Shown here: piece by piece, positions 8,029 through 16,718 of the stretch | Position numbering within the stretch: the first letter of the stretch is position 1 | Layout of the letters: each line of letters opens with the position of its first letter | Assembly: GCA_964528845.1 (NCBI GenBank) | Contig: CAZGVE010000024.1 | Location: 1-51,390, forward strand | Reading direction: 5' to 3' | Length of the DNA stretch: 51,390 nucleotides | From: FEN-1191 sp964528845 | Lineage (GTDB): Bacteria > Pseudomonadota > Gammaproteobacteria > Steroidobacterales > Steroidobacteraceae | Made by a program: the position numbers and the translations under genes | Notes under the pieces: generated by a model | Databases searched by the model: none | What the model was told of the DNA's origin: nothing | Seen by the model: the letters and a program-made list of their open reading frames with translations, nothing else

Positions 8029-8943
8029 TCAGTTCAGCAATGGCGGAGCCTGCGGACTGGCGGCTCCGCTGATCAGCTGCTCGACGTCGATCGCATCGAG
8101 GCGGTAGGGCCGGCCGCAGAACTCGCAGGTCACCGTCACCGCGCCCTGCTCGGCGATGATGCCCCGCAGCTCGACCGCTCCGAGCGCGCGCAGCAGCATC
8201 GCGACCCGATCGGCACTGCAGCGGCATGCGAACTGCACCGGTGCCGCCGCGAACAGCCGCGCATCGTGCTCGATGCAGACGCGCTGCACGACCTGCTCCA
8301 TGGTGCCCGTACGCAGCAGCGACGCATCGATCGTGTCGACCCGCTGGCGCAGCTGCTCCCAGATCTCCTGCGCCTCGACGTCGGGCGGCGCACCGCGCGC
8401 GTTCGAACGCGGCATCTTCTGCAGCAGCACGCCCGCGGCACGATCGGCGTCGGCGCTGAGCGCGAGACTCGTGGGCAGCTGCTCGGAGGTCGCGAAGTAG
8501 TTCTCGAGACAGGCAGCGAGGTTTGCGCCTTCGAGCGCGACGATTCCCTGGTAGCGGGCGGCCTGCTCGTCGTTCTCGATCGTGACGCAAAGGCGGCCGC
8601 GCCCGATCAGCTGCGCGAAGCTCGGCTCCTCGGGCAGCGTCGCGGCCGCGTGCGCCACCGCGCGCACCTGCAGCTCGTGCGTGCATTGCGCCACCAGCAG
8701 CGTCACCAGGCCATCGCCGGTGAGCTGCAGCGTCAGCGTACCCTGGAACTTGAGCGTCGATGCGAGCAGCACCGTGGCGCTGAGCGCTTCACCGAGCAGC
8801 GTCTCGACGACGGGGGCGTACTGCTGGTGGCGGCGCAGCTCCCGCCAGGCCTCGTCCAGACGCACCCAGAAGCCGCGCACCTCGTGGCGCTCGAGCATGA
8901 AACGCCGCAACTGCCCGCTACCCGGACGGAACACTTCAGCCAC
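8029..8943 (-). CDS. hslO: Redox-regulated chaperone Hsp33
   Basis: Hsp33 is a cytoplasmic holdase chaperone activated by oxidative unfolding after loss of zinc. The 304-aa product carries the four zinc cysteines as CRC (about residues 240 and 242) and CEFC (about 273 and 276) near the C terminus, followed by RPYRLDAID, all standard for the family. The N-terminal domain contains the ETLLGEALSATVLLASTLKFQG segment typical of Hsp33. Its start overlaps the gatB stop by 8 bp, so it is likely co-translated with gatCAB, an unusual but plausible operon partner. Confidence 0.96.
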   Translation of the reverse strand: MAEVFRPGSGQLRRFMLERHEVRGFWVRLDEAWRELRRHQQYAPVVETLLGEALSATVLLASTLKFQGTLTLQLTGDGLVTLLVAQCTHELQVRAVAHAAATLPEEPSFAQLIGRGRLCVTIENDEQAARYQGIVALEGANLAACLENYFATSEQLPTSLALSADADRAAGVLLQKMPRSNARGAPPDVEAQEIWEQLRQRVDTIDASLLRTGTMEQVVQRVCIEHDARLFAAAPVQFACRCSADRVAMLLRALGAVELRGIIAEQGAVTVTCEFCGRPYRLDAIDVEQLISGAASPQAPPLLN

Positions 8944-10375
8944 CGAGCTTCCTCTTGAGCAGCTCGTTCAGGCGCGCCGGGTTGGCCTTGCCGGCAGTGG
9001 CCTTCATGACCTGGCCGACGAAATAGCCGAACAGCTTGTCCTTGCCGGCCCGGTAGTCGGCGAGCTGTGCGGGACTCGCGGCCATTACCGCCTCGATGGC
9101 GCGTTCGATCGCGCCCTCGTCGGTGATCTGGCGCAGACCGCGTTTTTCGATGATCGCGTCGGCTCCAGTCCCGTCCTGCCACATCGCCTCGAGTACTTCT
9201 TTGGCGATCTTGCCGGAGATCGTGTCATCAACGACCCGGCGCAGCAGCCCCGCCAGCGCTTGCGGGTCGACCCGGCTGGCCTGGATCTCGAGCCCGTCGC
9301 GGTTGAGCAGTCCGGCCAGTTCGCCCATGACGCTGTTGGCCGCTAGCTTCGCGTGTCCGCCGAGCGCACGTACCACGGCCTCGTAGTAGTCTGCGAGCTC
9401 GACCGCCGCGGTCAGCACGCCGGCGTCATAGGCGGTGAGCCCGTATTCGGACACGAAGCGCTGTGCCTTCTGGTCCGGCAGCTCCGGCAGATCGGCGGCA
9501 ACACCTTCGATGAAGGCCTCGTCGAGCTCCAGTGGCAGCAGGTCAGGGTCCGGAAAGTAGCGGTAATCGTTGGCCTCCTCCTTGGAGCGCATCGAGCGCG
9601 TCTCGCCGCGATCGGAGTCGTACAGGCGGGTCTCCTGGACCACCTTGCCCCCGCCCTCCAGCAGCTCGATCTGGCGCGCGACTTCGTAGTTGATCGCGCG
9701 CTCGACGAAACGGAACGAGTTGAGGTTCTTGATCTCGGCGCGGGTGCCGAAGCGAGCCGCGCCGCGCTCGCGCACCGAGACGTTGGCATCGCAGCGGAAG
9801 GAGCCCTCCTGCATGTTGCCGTCGCAGATCGCGAGGTAGCGCACCAGCGTATGCACTTTCTTGAGGTACGCGACTGCTTCCCTGGCGGAGCGCAGCTCCG
9901 GTTCCGAGACGATCTCCAGCAGCGGCGTGCCGGCGCGGTTCAGGTCCACTCCGGTAAGACCCGCGAGTCCCTCGTGCATGGACTTGCCGGCATCCTCTTC
10001 GAGGTGCGCGCGCGTGATGCCAACGCGCTTGACGGTTCCGTCCTCGAGTACGATGTCGAGCGCACCGCCGCACACGATCGGCAGTTCGTACTGGCTGATC
10101 TGATAGCCCTTGGGAAGATCGGGATAGAAGTAATTCTTGCGCGCGAAGACCGAGCGGCGGGCCACGCGGGCGTTGATCGCGAGCCCGAACTTCACGGCCA
10201 TGCGCACGGCCTCGGCGTTGAGCACCGGCAACACGCCGGGATAGGCCAGGTCGATGATGTCGGCCTGCACGTTGGGCTCGGCCCCATAGGCCGTGGCCGA
10301 ACCCGAGAAGATCTTCGAGCGCGTGGCGAGCTGAGCGTGGATCTCCAGCCCGATGACCGTTTCCCAGTCCATCAC
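8936..10375 (-). CDS. gatB: Asp-tRNA(Asn)/Glu-tRNA(Gln) amidotransferase subunit B
   Basis: GatB is the kinase/transamidase subunit of GatCAB, which converts misacylated Glu-tRNA-Gln or Asp-tRNA-Asn to the cognate form. The 479-aa length is standard; landmarks are the N-terminal WETVIGLEIHAQL, the Cys/Asp-rich catalytic region with YFYPDLPKGYQISQYE, the DANVSVRERG block, and a C-terminal YqeY-like helical domain containing NSVMGEL. The start overlaps the gatA stop by 4 bp (ATGA). Confidence 0.97.
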   Translation of the reverse strand: MMDWETVIGLEIHAQLATRSKIFSGSATAYGAEPNVQADIIDLAYPGVLPVLNAEAVRMAVKFGLAINARVARRSVFARKNYFYPDLPKGYQISQYELPIVCGGALDIVLEDGTVKRVGITRAHLEEDAGKSMHEGLAGLTGVDLNRAGTPLLEIVSEPELRSAREAVAYLKKVHTLVRYLAICDGNMQEGSFRCDANVSVRERGAARFGTRAEIKNLNSFRFVERAINYEVARQIELLEGGGKVVQETRLYDSDRGETRSMRSKEEANDYRYFPDPDLLPLELDEAFIEGVAADLPELPDQKAQRFVSEYGLTAYDAGVLTAAVELADYYEAVVRALGGHAKLAANSVMGELAGLLNRDGLEIQASRVDPQALAGLLRRVVDDTISGKIAKEVLEAMWQDGTGADAIIEKRGLRQITDEGAIERAIEAVMAASPAQLADYRAGKDKLFGYFVGQVMKATAGKANPARLNELLKRKLGG

Positions 10376-11835
10376 GCGAATCCCGGTGGTGCGCGCCGGT
10401 GCCAGTCAGTCTCGCGCTGGTAGCGGTACGCGACCTGCAGCAGTCGGCCTTCAGCGAAGTGCGGCCCGATGAGCTGCAGGCCGACCGGCAGTCCTGCGGC
10501 AAAGCCGCACGGCACAGACATCGCCGGCAGACCCGCGAGGTTGGCGCCGATGGTGTAGATGTCGTTCAGGTACATCGTGACCGGATCGCTCGTCTTGGCG
10601 CCGAGTTCGAAGGCCGCAGTCGGCGTCGTCGGCCCGACCAGCACATCGACCTCCTGGAACGCACGCGTGAAATCGCCACTGATCAGCTGGCGCACGCGCT
10701 GCGCCTTCAGGTAGAAGGCATCGAAGTAGCCGGCCGAGAGCACGTAGGTGCCGGTCATGATGCGGCGCTTGACCTCGGGCCCGAAACCTTCACCGCGCGA
10801 GCGCCGGTACAGGTCCAGCAGGTCGAGCGGGTTCTCGCAGCGGTGGCCGTAGCGCACGCCATCGAAGCGCGCGAGGTTCGAGGAGCACTCCGCCGGCGCG
10901 ACCACGTAGTAGGTCGGAACCGAGAGCGGCAGGTTCGGCAGGCTCACTTCCCTTAAAGCAGCGCCCTGCGCGCGCAGCACCTCGATCGCGGCGCGCGTCG
11001 TCGCCTCGACCTGCGGGTCGAGCCCGCGGTCGAAGAACTCGCGCAGCAGGCCTACTTTAAGCCCCTTGAGCGGCTGGTCGAGGGCGGCGGCGTAGTCGGG
11101 TACCGGCAGGTCGACGCTGGTCGAGTCGCGCTCATCGAAACCGGCAATGGCGCGCAGCAGCAACGCCGCGTCCTCGGCATCGACCGTGATCAGGCCGCCC
11201 TGGTCGAGGCTGGAGGCAAACGCGATCATGCCGAAGCGCGACACGCGTCCGTAGGTCGGCTTGATGCCGGTCACGCCGCACAATGCCGCGGGCTGGCGGA
11301 TCGAGCCGCCGGTATCGGTCGCGGTCGCCGCCGGCGCGAGTCGCGCCGCAACTGCCACCGCCGATCCCCCGGAGGAGCCACCGGGCACCCGGGTCGTGTC
11401 CCAGGGATTGCGCACGGCGCCGAAATAGCTGGTCTCGTTGGACGATCCCATCGCGAACTCGTCCATGTTGGTCTTGCCGAGCATGACGACGCCGGCCGCG
11501 CGCAACCGCGCCACCACCGTGGCGTCATAGGGCGACACGAATTCAGACAACATGCGCGAACCGCAGGTGGTACGTACCCCGCTGGTGCAGAAGATGTCCT
11601 TGTGGGCAATCGGCACGCCGGTGAGCGGTCCGCCCTGGCCGGCCGCCAGCCGCGCATCGGCGCGCGCGGCTTCGGCCAGCGCGGCATCGCGCGTCACCGT
11701 GATGAATGCGTTGCTGACGGCCTGGTGCTGCTCGATGCGCGCCAGGAACGCGCGCGTGAGCTCGACGCTCGAGACCGCACGCGCGGCCAGCTGGGACGCG
11801 AGCTCGGCCACCGTCTTCAGGTGCAACGCGCTCAT
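10372..11835 (-). CDS. gatA: Asp-tRNA(Asn)/Glu-tRNA(Gln) amidotransferase subunit A
   Basis: GatA is the glutaminase subunit, an amidase-signature enzyme that releases ammonia from glutamine for the GatB site. The Lys-cisSer-Ser catalytic triad is visible as K79 in PIAHKD, S154 in PGGSSGGSA and S178 in TDTGGSIRQPA. The 487-aa length is normal. It is coupled by 4-bp overlaps to gatC upstream and gatB downstream. Confidence 0.97.
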   Translation of the reverse strand: MSALHLKTVAELASQLAARAVSSVELTRAFLARIEQHQAVSNAFITVTRDAALAEAARADARLAAGQGGPLTGVPIAHKDIFCTSGVRTTCGSRMLSEFVSPYDATVVARLRAAGVVMLGKTNMDEFAMGSSNETSYFGAVRNPWDTTRVPGGSSGGSAVAVAARLAPAATATDTGGSIRQPAALCGVTGIKPTYGRVSRFGMIAFASSLDQGGLITVDAEDAALLLRAIAGFDERDSTSVDLPVPDYAAALDQPLKGLKVGLLREFFDRGLDPQVEATTRAAIEVLRAQGAALREVSLPNLPLSVPTYYVVAPAECSSNLARFDGVRYGHRCENPLDLLDLYRRSRGEGFGPEVKRRIMTGTYVLSAGYFDAFYLKAQRVRQLISGDFTRAFQEVDVLVGPTTPTAAFELGAKTSDPVTMYLNDIYTIGANLAGLPAMSVPCGFAAGLPVGLQLIGPHFAEGRLLQVAYRYQRETDWHRRAPPGFA

Positions 11836-12122
11836 TCGATGACCCGCGGGACCAGATAGAGTCCGGCCTCGACCTGCGGCGCATTGCGCTGCAGGAGCGC
11901 ACGCTCGTCGGCCCCGGTCACGATGTCGGGGCGCAGTCGCGCGCGCTGGCCCGGGAGCGGATGCGCCATCGGTTCGACCTGGCTCGTATCGGCGGCGTCG
12001 AGCTCGGCGACCAGCGCCAGGATGCGCGACAGTCCCTCGACGTACAGCGGGATCTCGGCCTCGCTTAAGGCGAGGCGCGCGAGATGGGCGATATTCTCGA
12101 TGTCGCGGCGGTTCAGGCTCAT
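11832..12122 (-). CDS. gatC: Asp-tRNA(Asn)/Glu-tRNA(Gln) amidotransferase subunit C
   Basis: Small (96-aa) subunit that wraps around GatA and GatB and stabilises the complex. The N terminus MSLNRRDIENIAHLARLAL and the central PMAHPLP segment are typical of GatC. It is first gene of the gatC-gatA-gatB-hslO operon and is divergent from mreB, the same arrangement as in pseudomonads. A candidate sigma-70 promoter lies 40-70 bp upstream. Confidence 0.95.
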   Translation of the reverse strand: MSLNRRDIENIAHLARLALSEAEIPLYVEGLSRILALVAELDAADTSQVEPMAHPLPGQRARLRPDIVTGADERALLQRNAPQVEAGLYLVPRVIE

Positions 12123-12160
12123 GGGACGGCGTTCAAATTCTGCAGAAAAAATGGCGCGAA

Positions 12161-12189
12161 ATCATACACCTCGCCTTGTGCATTGTCCT
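12161..12189 (-). promoter_or_regulatory. Candidate sigma-70 promoter for gatCAB-hslO
   Basis: On the minus strand, AGGACA (12189-12184, four of six matches to the -35 consensus) is followed after 17 bp by TATGAT (12166-12161, five of six). This would give a leader of about 30 nt before the gatC ATG. It overlaps the proposed mreB promoter on the other strand. This is pattern matching only. Confidence 0.45.
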
Positions 12190-12204
12190 GTCGGTTGATA
12201 GATT
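12176..12204 (+). promoter_or_regulatory. Candidate promoter for the mreB operon
   Basis: TTGTGC (12176-12181) and TAGATT (12199-12204) are separated by 17 bp, giving a leader of about 40 nt before mreB. The matches are moderate (three and four of six). The element overlaps the divergent gatC promoter candidate, so the two could compete for polymerase. Confidence 0.35.
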
Positions 12205-12249
12205 AGCGCCCGCTCCGAATTCGCCGCCTTTCAAAGGTCCGCCGCCCTC

Positions 12250-13293
12250 ATGTTCAAACGCCTGCGCGGCTATTTCTCCAGCGATCTGTCAATCGACCTT
12301 GGCACCGCCAACACCCTGATCTACGTCCGCGACGCCGGAATCGTGCTCAACGAGCCCTCCGTGGTCGCGGTCCAGGACGAGCCCTCGCGCGGCGGCAAGA
12401 TCATCGTCGCGGTCGGCGCCGAGGCGAAGGGGATGCTGGGGCGAACGCCCGGCCACATCACCGCGGTGCGGCCGATGAAGGACGGCGTCATCGCCGATTT
12501 CACCTATACGGAGAAGATGCTGCAGTACTTCATCAACAAAGTACACGGCAATCGCTTCCTGAAACCCTCCCCGCGGGTGCTGGTGTGCGTTCCGTTCGGC
12601 TCGACCCAGGTCGAGCGCCGCGCCATCCGCGAATCGGCCGAAGGCGCCGGGGCGCGCAATGTCGCGATCGTCAGCGAGCCGATGGCCGCGGCGGTCGGCG
12701 CCGGGCTGCCGGTCCAGGAGGCCCGGGGCTCGATGGTACTGGATATCGGTGGTGGCACCAGCGAGGTTGCGGTGATATCGCTGAACGGCATCGTCTATGC
12801 CAACTCGGCCCGGATCGGCGGAGATCGCTTCGACGATGCGATCATGAACTACGTTCGCCGCAATTACGGGATCCTGATCGGCGAGGCGACTGCCGAGCGC
12901 ATCAAGATCGAGATCGGCTCGGCCTATCCGGGAGCGCAGGTGCGCGAGCTGTCGGTCAAGGGCCGCAACCTGTCCGAGGGCGTTCCGCGCAGTTTCACGC
13001 TCAACAGCAACGAGATCCTCGAGGCGCTGCAGGAACCGCTGCAGGGCATCGTCGGGGCCGTCAAGCAGGCCCTGGAACAGACGCCCCCGGAACTCGGGGC
13101 GGATGTCGCGGAGCGCGGCATCGTGCTCACCGGAGGCGGCGCGCTGCTGCGCGACGTCGACAAGCTGCTGATGGAGGAGACCGGCCTGCCGGTCGTCGTG
13201 GCCGACGATCCGCTGACCTGCGTCGCGCGCGGGGGTGGGCGCATCCTCGAACTGATGGACCAGATGGGGCCCGGACATTTCGGCCTGGAATGA
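12250..13293 (+). CDS. mreB: Rod-shape-determining actin homologue MreB
   Basis: MreB forms membrane-associated filaments that orient the elongasome. The 347-aa product shows the actin-fold phosphate loops DLGTANTLIYVRD and VLDIGGGTSEVAVISLNGIV, the ALAG-like GIVLTGGGALLRDVDKLL adenosine motif, and an N-terminal MFKRLRGYF amphipathic start. It heads a run of elongation genes that continues through mreC, mreD, mrdA and rodA. Confidence 0.98.
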   Translation: MFKRLRGYFSSDLSIDLGTANTLIYVRDAGIVLNEPSVVAVQDEPSRGGKIIVAVGAEAKGMLGRTPGHITAVRPMKDGVIADFTYTEKMLQYFINKVHGNRFLKPSPRVLVCVPFGSTQVERRAIRESAEGAGARNVAIVSEPMAAAVGAGLPVQEARGSMVLDIGGGTSEVAVISLNGIVYANSARIGGDRFDDAIMNYVRRNYGILIGEATAERIKIEIGSAYPGAQVRELSVKGRNLSEGVPRSFTLNSNEILEALQEPLQGIVGAVKQALEQTPPELGADVAERGIVLTGGGALLRDVDKLLMEETGLPVVVADDPLTCVARGGGRILELMDQMGPGHFGLE

Positions 13294-13370
13294 CACGCCG
13301 GAACGCGCGTCAGGGCGCCGCGGTGCCCTGGTGACCTCGGCGCCGACAGGGCGCTGAAGGCAGGAAGGCC

Positions 13371-14309
13371 GTGGCGGTCTTCGGCAGCGCTGTCGATCGA
13401 CCACTGTATGGGCGCGGGGCCTCCCCTGGCCTGCGCCTGACCGGCTATGCGTTCATCGCCGTGCTGCTCATGTACTACGACCAGCGTGGCCACTGGGTGC
13501 AGCGGCTGCGCTACGCGCTCGAGGCGGCGGCGCTGCCCGTCCAGGAGCTCGTGAATTCCCCCGGCCTCGGCTGGCGCGCGCTCAGCGACAGCCTGCGCAG
13601 CGCGGCCACATTGCGTGCGGAAAACCAGCGACTGCTGCAGCGCGAACGCGAACTGGACCTGCAGGTGATGCGTGAAGCGGCGCTCGAGCAGGAGAATGCC
13701 GAGCTGCGCGGTCTGCGCGCCGCACTGCCGCCGCTGATCCGGCACTGGCAGCTCGCCGAAATCATCAGTGTCGAGACCAATCCGCTGCGCCAGCGCATCG
13801 TGATCAACAAGGGCGGCCGCGACGGCGTGGTCGTCAACGAAGCAGTGGTGGACGGCAACGGCATACTCGGCCAGGTCGCGCGGCTCGGTCCGTGGAGCGC
13901 CGAGGTCATCCTGGCGACCGACCCGGAACATGCGATCCCCGTCCAGGTGACGCGCAACAGCCTGCGCTCGATCGCGGTCGGCGCGGGCAACTCGGGCGAG
14001 CTGGTACTGCCGTATCTGGCGGTCAACTCCGACGTCAAGAGCGGCGACCTGCTGGTCAGCTCCGGGCTCGGCGGCGTGTTCCCGGCCGGTCTGCCCGTGG
14101 CCCGCATCAGCGGCGTGCGGCGCGAGGCCAATCAGCTGCTGGCCCAGGTGCGAGCGCAGCCGCTCGCCAGCGTGGATCGCGATCGGGAAGTCATCCTGCT
14201 GCAGTTCGACACGGCGCATCCGGCCGCACCGGCGCCCGATCCGCCGATCGCGCCTGCGCCGATGGCGCTGCCGAAGCCAGCGCCGAAGCTGCCGGACGCG
14301 GATCCATGA
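13371..14309 (+). CDS. mreC: Rod-shape-determining protein MreC
   Basis: MreC is a bitopic periplasmic protein that activates PBP2/RodA. One transmembrane segment lies near residues 24-40, followed by a coiled coil rich in Leu/Glu/Arg (about 75-120) and two beta domains with the NKGGRDGVVVNEAVVDGNGILGQV region. The C-terminal 35 residues are Pro/Ala-rich. The start is a GTG preceded by AGGAAGG at 13361. It lies 77 bp after mreB, the largest gap inside the cluster. Confidence 0.95.
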   Translation: MAVFGSAVDRPLYGRGASPGLRLTGYAFIAVLLMYYDQRGHWVQRLRYALEAAALPVQELVNSPGLGWRALSDSLRSAATLRAENQRLLQRERELDLQVMREAALEQENAELRGLRAALPPLIRHWQLAEIISVETNPLRQRIVINKGGRDGVVVNEAVVDGNGILGQVARLGPWSAEVILATDPEHAIPVQVTRNSLRSIAVGAGNSGELVLPYLAVNSDVKSGDLLVSSGLGGVFPAGLPVARISGVRREANQLLAQVRAQPLASVDRDREVILLQFDTAHPAAPAPDPPIAPAPMALPKPAPKLPDADP

Positions 14310-14779
14310 GGGACCAGCACCTGGGCCTCACGATCCTCGTGACGGCCGTGATCGCGCTGGTCTTGAGCATCGTGCCGCTGCCCACCTGGGCAGCGATCCT
14401 GTGGCCGCAGTTCCTGGTACTCACCGTGCTCTACTGGTCCACGATGATGCCGCGGGCGGGCGGACTGCTGCTCGGCTTCGCCAGCGGGCTCGTGCTGGAC
14501 GTGTTCGAGGGCTCCCCACTCGGCGAGCACGCACTGGCGCTCAGCGTCGCGAGCTATCTGGCGATCCGCCTGCACCTGCTGGTGCGGGCAAAGCCGATTT
14601 TTGAGCAATCGTTGTTTGTATTCGCCGCGCTGATGGTTTATGAATTCGTGCTGTGGGTGATCGATGGCTGGAGCGGCCATCCGCTGTCCAATCCGGCACG
14701 CTGGGTGCACACCGTGACGGGAGGACTGGTCTGGCCGCTCGTCGTCGGCATCCTTGGCCGGTTCCACACCAACCGCTGA
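14306..14779 (+). CDS. mreD: Rod-shape-determining membrane protein MreD
   Basis: 157-aa integral membrane protein with about five hydrophobic spans; the LGFASGLVLDVFEGSPLGEHAL segment is the family signature (GxxxDxxxGxxxGxxA). MreD works with MreC in the elongasome. The ATG at 14306 forms an ATGA overlap with the mreC stop, which fixes the start although the frame is open further upstream. Confidence 0.93.
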   Translation: MRDQHLGLTILVTAVIALVLSIVPLPTWAAILWPQFLVLTVLYWSTMMPRAGGLLLGFASGLVLDVFEGSPLGEHALALSVASYLAIRLHLLVRAKPIFEQSLFVFAALMVYEFVLWVIDGWSGHPLSNPARWVHTVTGGLVWPLVVGILGRFHTNR

Positions 14780-14801
14780 AGCGCCCTTCAAGGACCACCT
14801 G

Positions 14802-16718
14802 TTGTCATCGCGCGTTCGGATCAAGGACCGCTGGAACGAGCAGCGCATCTTCACGCAGCGCACGCTCGGGGCCATAGTCGTGATCGCCGCGCTGGTGCTG
14901 ACCCTGATCGGCCGGCTCGTGTTTCTGCAGATCTGGCGCCACGACTACTACGTCGAACTCTCGCAGGGCAACCGCGTGCGCCTCGACCCGATTCCGGCCA
15001 GCCGCGGCCTGATCCTGGACCGCAACGGCAAGGTCCTGGCCGACAGTGAGCCCGCCTACCAGCTCGAGCTGATCCGCGAGCAGGTCCCGAACCTGGACGA
15101 CACGCTGCACCGGCTGGCTGCCCTCGGGCTGATCGACTCCGAGGAAGTCGAAGACACGCGGCACATGATTCTCTCGCGCCGCAGCTTCGACAACGTGCCG
15201 GTGCGGCTGAGACTGACCGACGAGGAAATCGGTCGCTTCGCGGTGCACCGCTACGAGTTCCCCGGCGTCGACCTGGCGACGCGGCAGACGCGCCACTACC
15301 CGTTCGGGCAGCTCGGCGTGCACGCACTCGGCTACGTCAGCGCGATCAGCGAGCAGGATCTCGAGCACATCGACCGCAGCAGCTATGCGGGCACGACCTT
15401 GATCGGCAAGCTCGGTATCGAGAGCGCATTCGAGCGCGAGCTGCACGGCAAGAACGGCTTCCGCGAGATCCTGGTGAACGCCCAGGGCCGCTCGGTGCAG
15501 CGTCAGGGGGCCTACGCACCGGAGCTGCACTCGCTGCCGCCGGTCGCCGGCGAGGACCTGGTGCTCGCGATCGACCTGCAGGCCCAGCAGGCCGCCGAGG
15601 ACGGGCTCGGGGAGCACCGCGGCGCCGTGGTCGCGATCGACCCGAACACCGGTGACGTGCTGGCACTGGCGAGCAAGCCGGGGTTCGATCCGGCAAGCTT
15701 CGCGCGCGGGCTCACGCGCAGCGAGTACGCAGCGCTGTCCGACGACATCGACAAGCCGCTGCTCAATCGCGCGCTGCGCGGGACGTATCCTTCCGGCTCG
15801 ACGATCAAGCCGGCGCTCGCGCTGGCAGCCCTGACCTATCACCTGGTGGACCCAAACCGCCAGGAGTTCTGCTCCGGCGTGTTCCACCTGCCCGGCAGCA
15901 GCCTGCTGTTCCGCGAGGGCAAGACCGGCCGGCATGGCTACCTCGATCTGACCCACGCCATTGCGAAATCCTGCGACGTGTACTTCTTCGGCCTCGCCGC
16001 CACGGTCGGGGGCGAGCGCATCGCGAACTTTCTGACTCAGTTCGGCTATGGCTCGCTCACCGGCATCGATATCAGTGGCGAGAAGCCCGGTCTGCTGCCC
16101 TCGCCGGAATGGAAGCGCCAGGCCTTCAAGCGTCCCGCGGATCAGGTCTGGTTTCCGGGCGACAGCGTGAATTTCGGTATCGGCCAGGGCTACCTGCTGG
16201 TCACGCCGCTGCAGCTGGCGCATGTCGCGGCCGTACTGGCCGAGCGCGGCAGGAGCTTCCGCCCGCGGCTGGTCACGGGCGTGCGCGACCTGTCAGGAAA
16301 GATCACGCCGATCGCACCGACCCCGAATCCCCCGGTGGCCGGCGTCAGCGACGCCGACTGGGACACGGTCCTCGCCGGCATGGTCGGCGCGGCGACGTAC
16401 GGCACGGCAGCCGCGATCAGCAAGGGGGCGAGCTACACGATCGCCGGCAAGACCGGCACCGCGCAGGTATTCACCGTGTCCCGCAGCGAGCGGCTCACGG
16501 ACAAGGTGGCCGAACGCCTCAAGGACCACTCCTGGTTCATCGCGTTCGCGCCGGTCGAAGCGCCGCGCATCGCAGTGGCGGTGCTGGTCGAGAACGGCGG
16601 CTTCGGCGCCAGTGCCGCCGCGCCGATCGCGCGCCGGGTCATGGACGCGTACCTGCTACGCCAGAGCACCGCGAACCCGGACGAGATCACGGTGCCGGAA
16701 GCCCGGGCGGACGACTGA
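14802..16718 (+). CDS. mrdA: Penicillin-binding protein 2 (elongation transpeptidase)
   Basis: Class B PBP that cross-links peptidoglycan during cell elongation with RodA as its glycosyltransferase partner. A single N-terminal transmembrane helix near residues 20-42 is followed by a dimerisation domain and a transpeptidase domain with S333-TIK (acylation serine), S390-CD and K550-TG motifs. I chose the TTG at 14802 because AAGGA lies about 8 bp upstream and it gives the MSSRVRIKDRWNEQRIF terminus expected of PBP2; a TTG at 14754, inside mreD, is an alternative adding 16 residues. Confidence 0.96.
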   Translation: MSSRVRIKDRWNEQRIFTQRTLGAIVVIAALVLTLIGRLVFLQIWRHDYYVELSQGNRVRLDPIPASRGLILDRNGKVLADSEPAYQLELIREQVPNLDDTLHRLAALGLIDSEEVEDTRHMILSRRSFDNVPVRLRLTDEEIGRFAVHRYEFPGVDLATRQTRHYPFGQLGVHALGYVSAISEQDLEHIDRSSYAGTTLIGKLGIESAFERELHGKNGFREILVNAQGRSVQRQGAYAPELHSLPPVAGEDLVLAIDLQAQQAAEDGLGEHRGAVVAIDPNTGDVLALASKPGFDPASFARGLTRSEYAALSDDIDKPLLNRALRGTYPSGSTIKPALALAALTYHLVDPNRQEFCSGVFHLPGSSLLFREGKTGRHGYLDLTHAIAKSCDVYFFGLAATVGGERIANFLTQFGYGSLTGIDISGEKPGLLPSPEWKRQAFKRPADQVWFPGDSVNFGIGQGYLLVTPLQLAHVAAVLAERGRSFRPRLVTGVRDLSGKITPIAPTPNPPVAGVSDADWDTVLAGMVGAATYGTAAAISKGASYTIAGKTGTAQVFTVSRSERLTDKVAERLKDHSWFIAFAPVEAPRIAVAVLVENGGFGASAAAPIARRVMDAYLLRQSTANPDEITVPEARADD

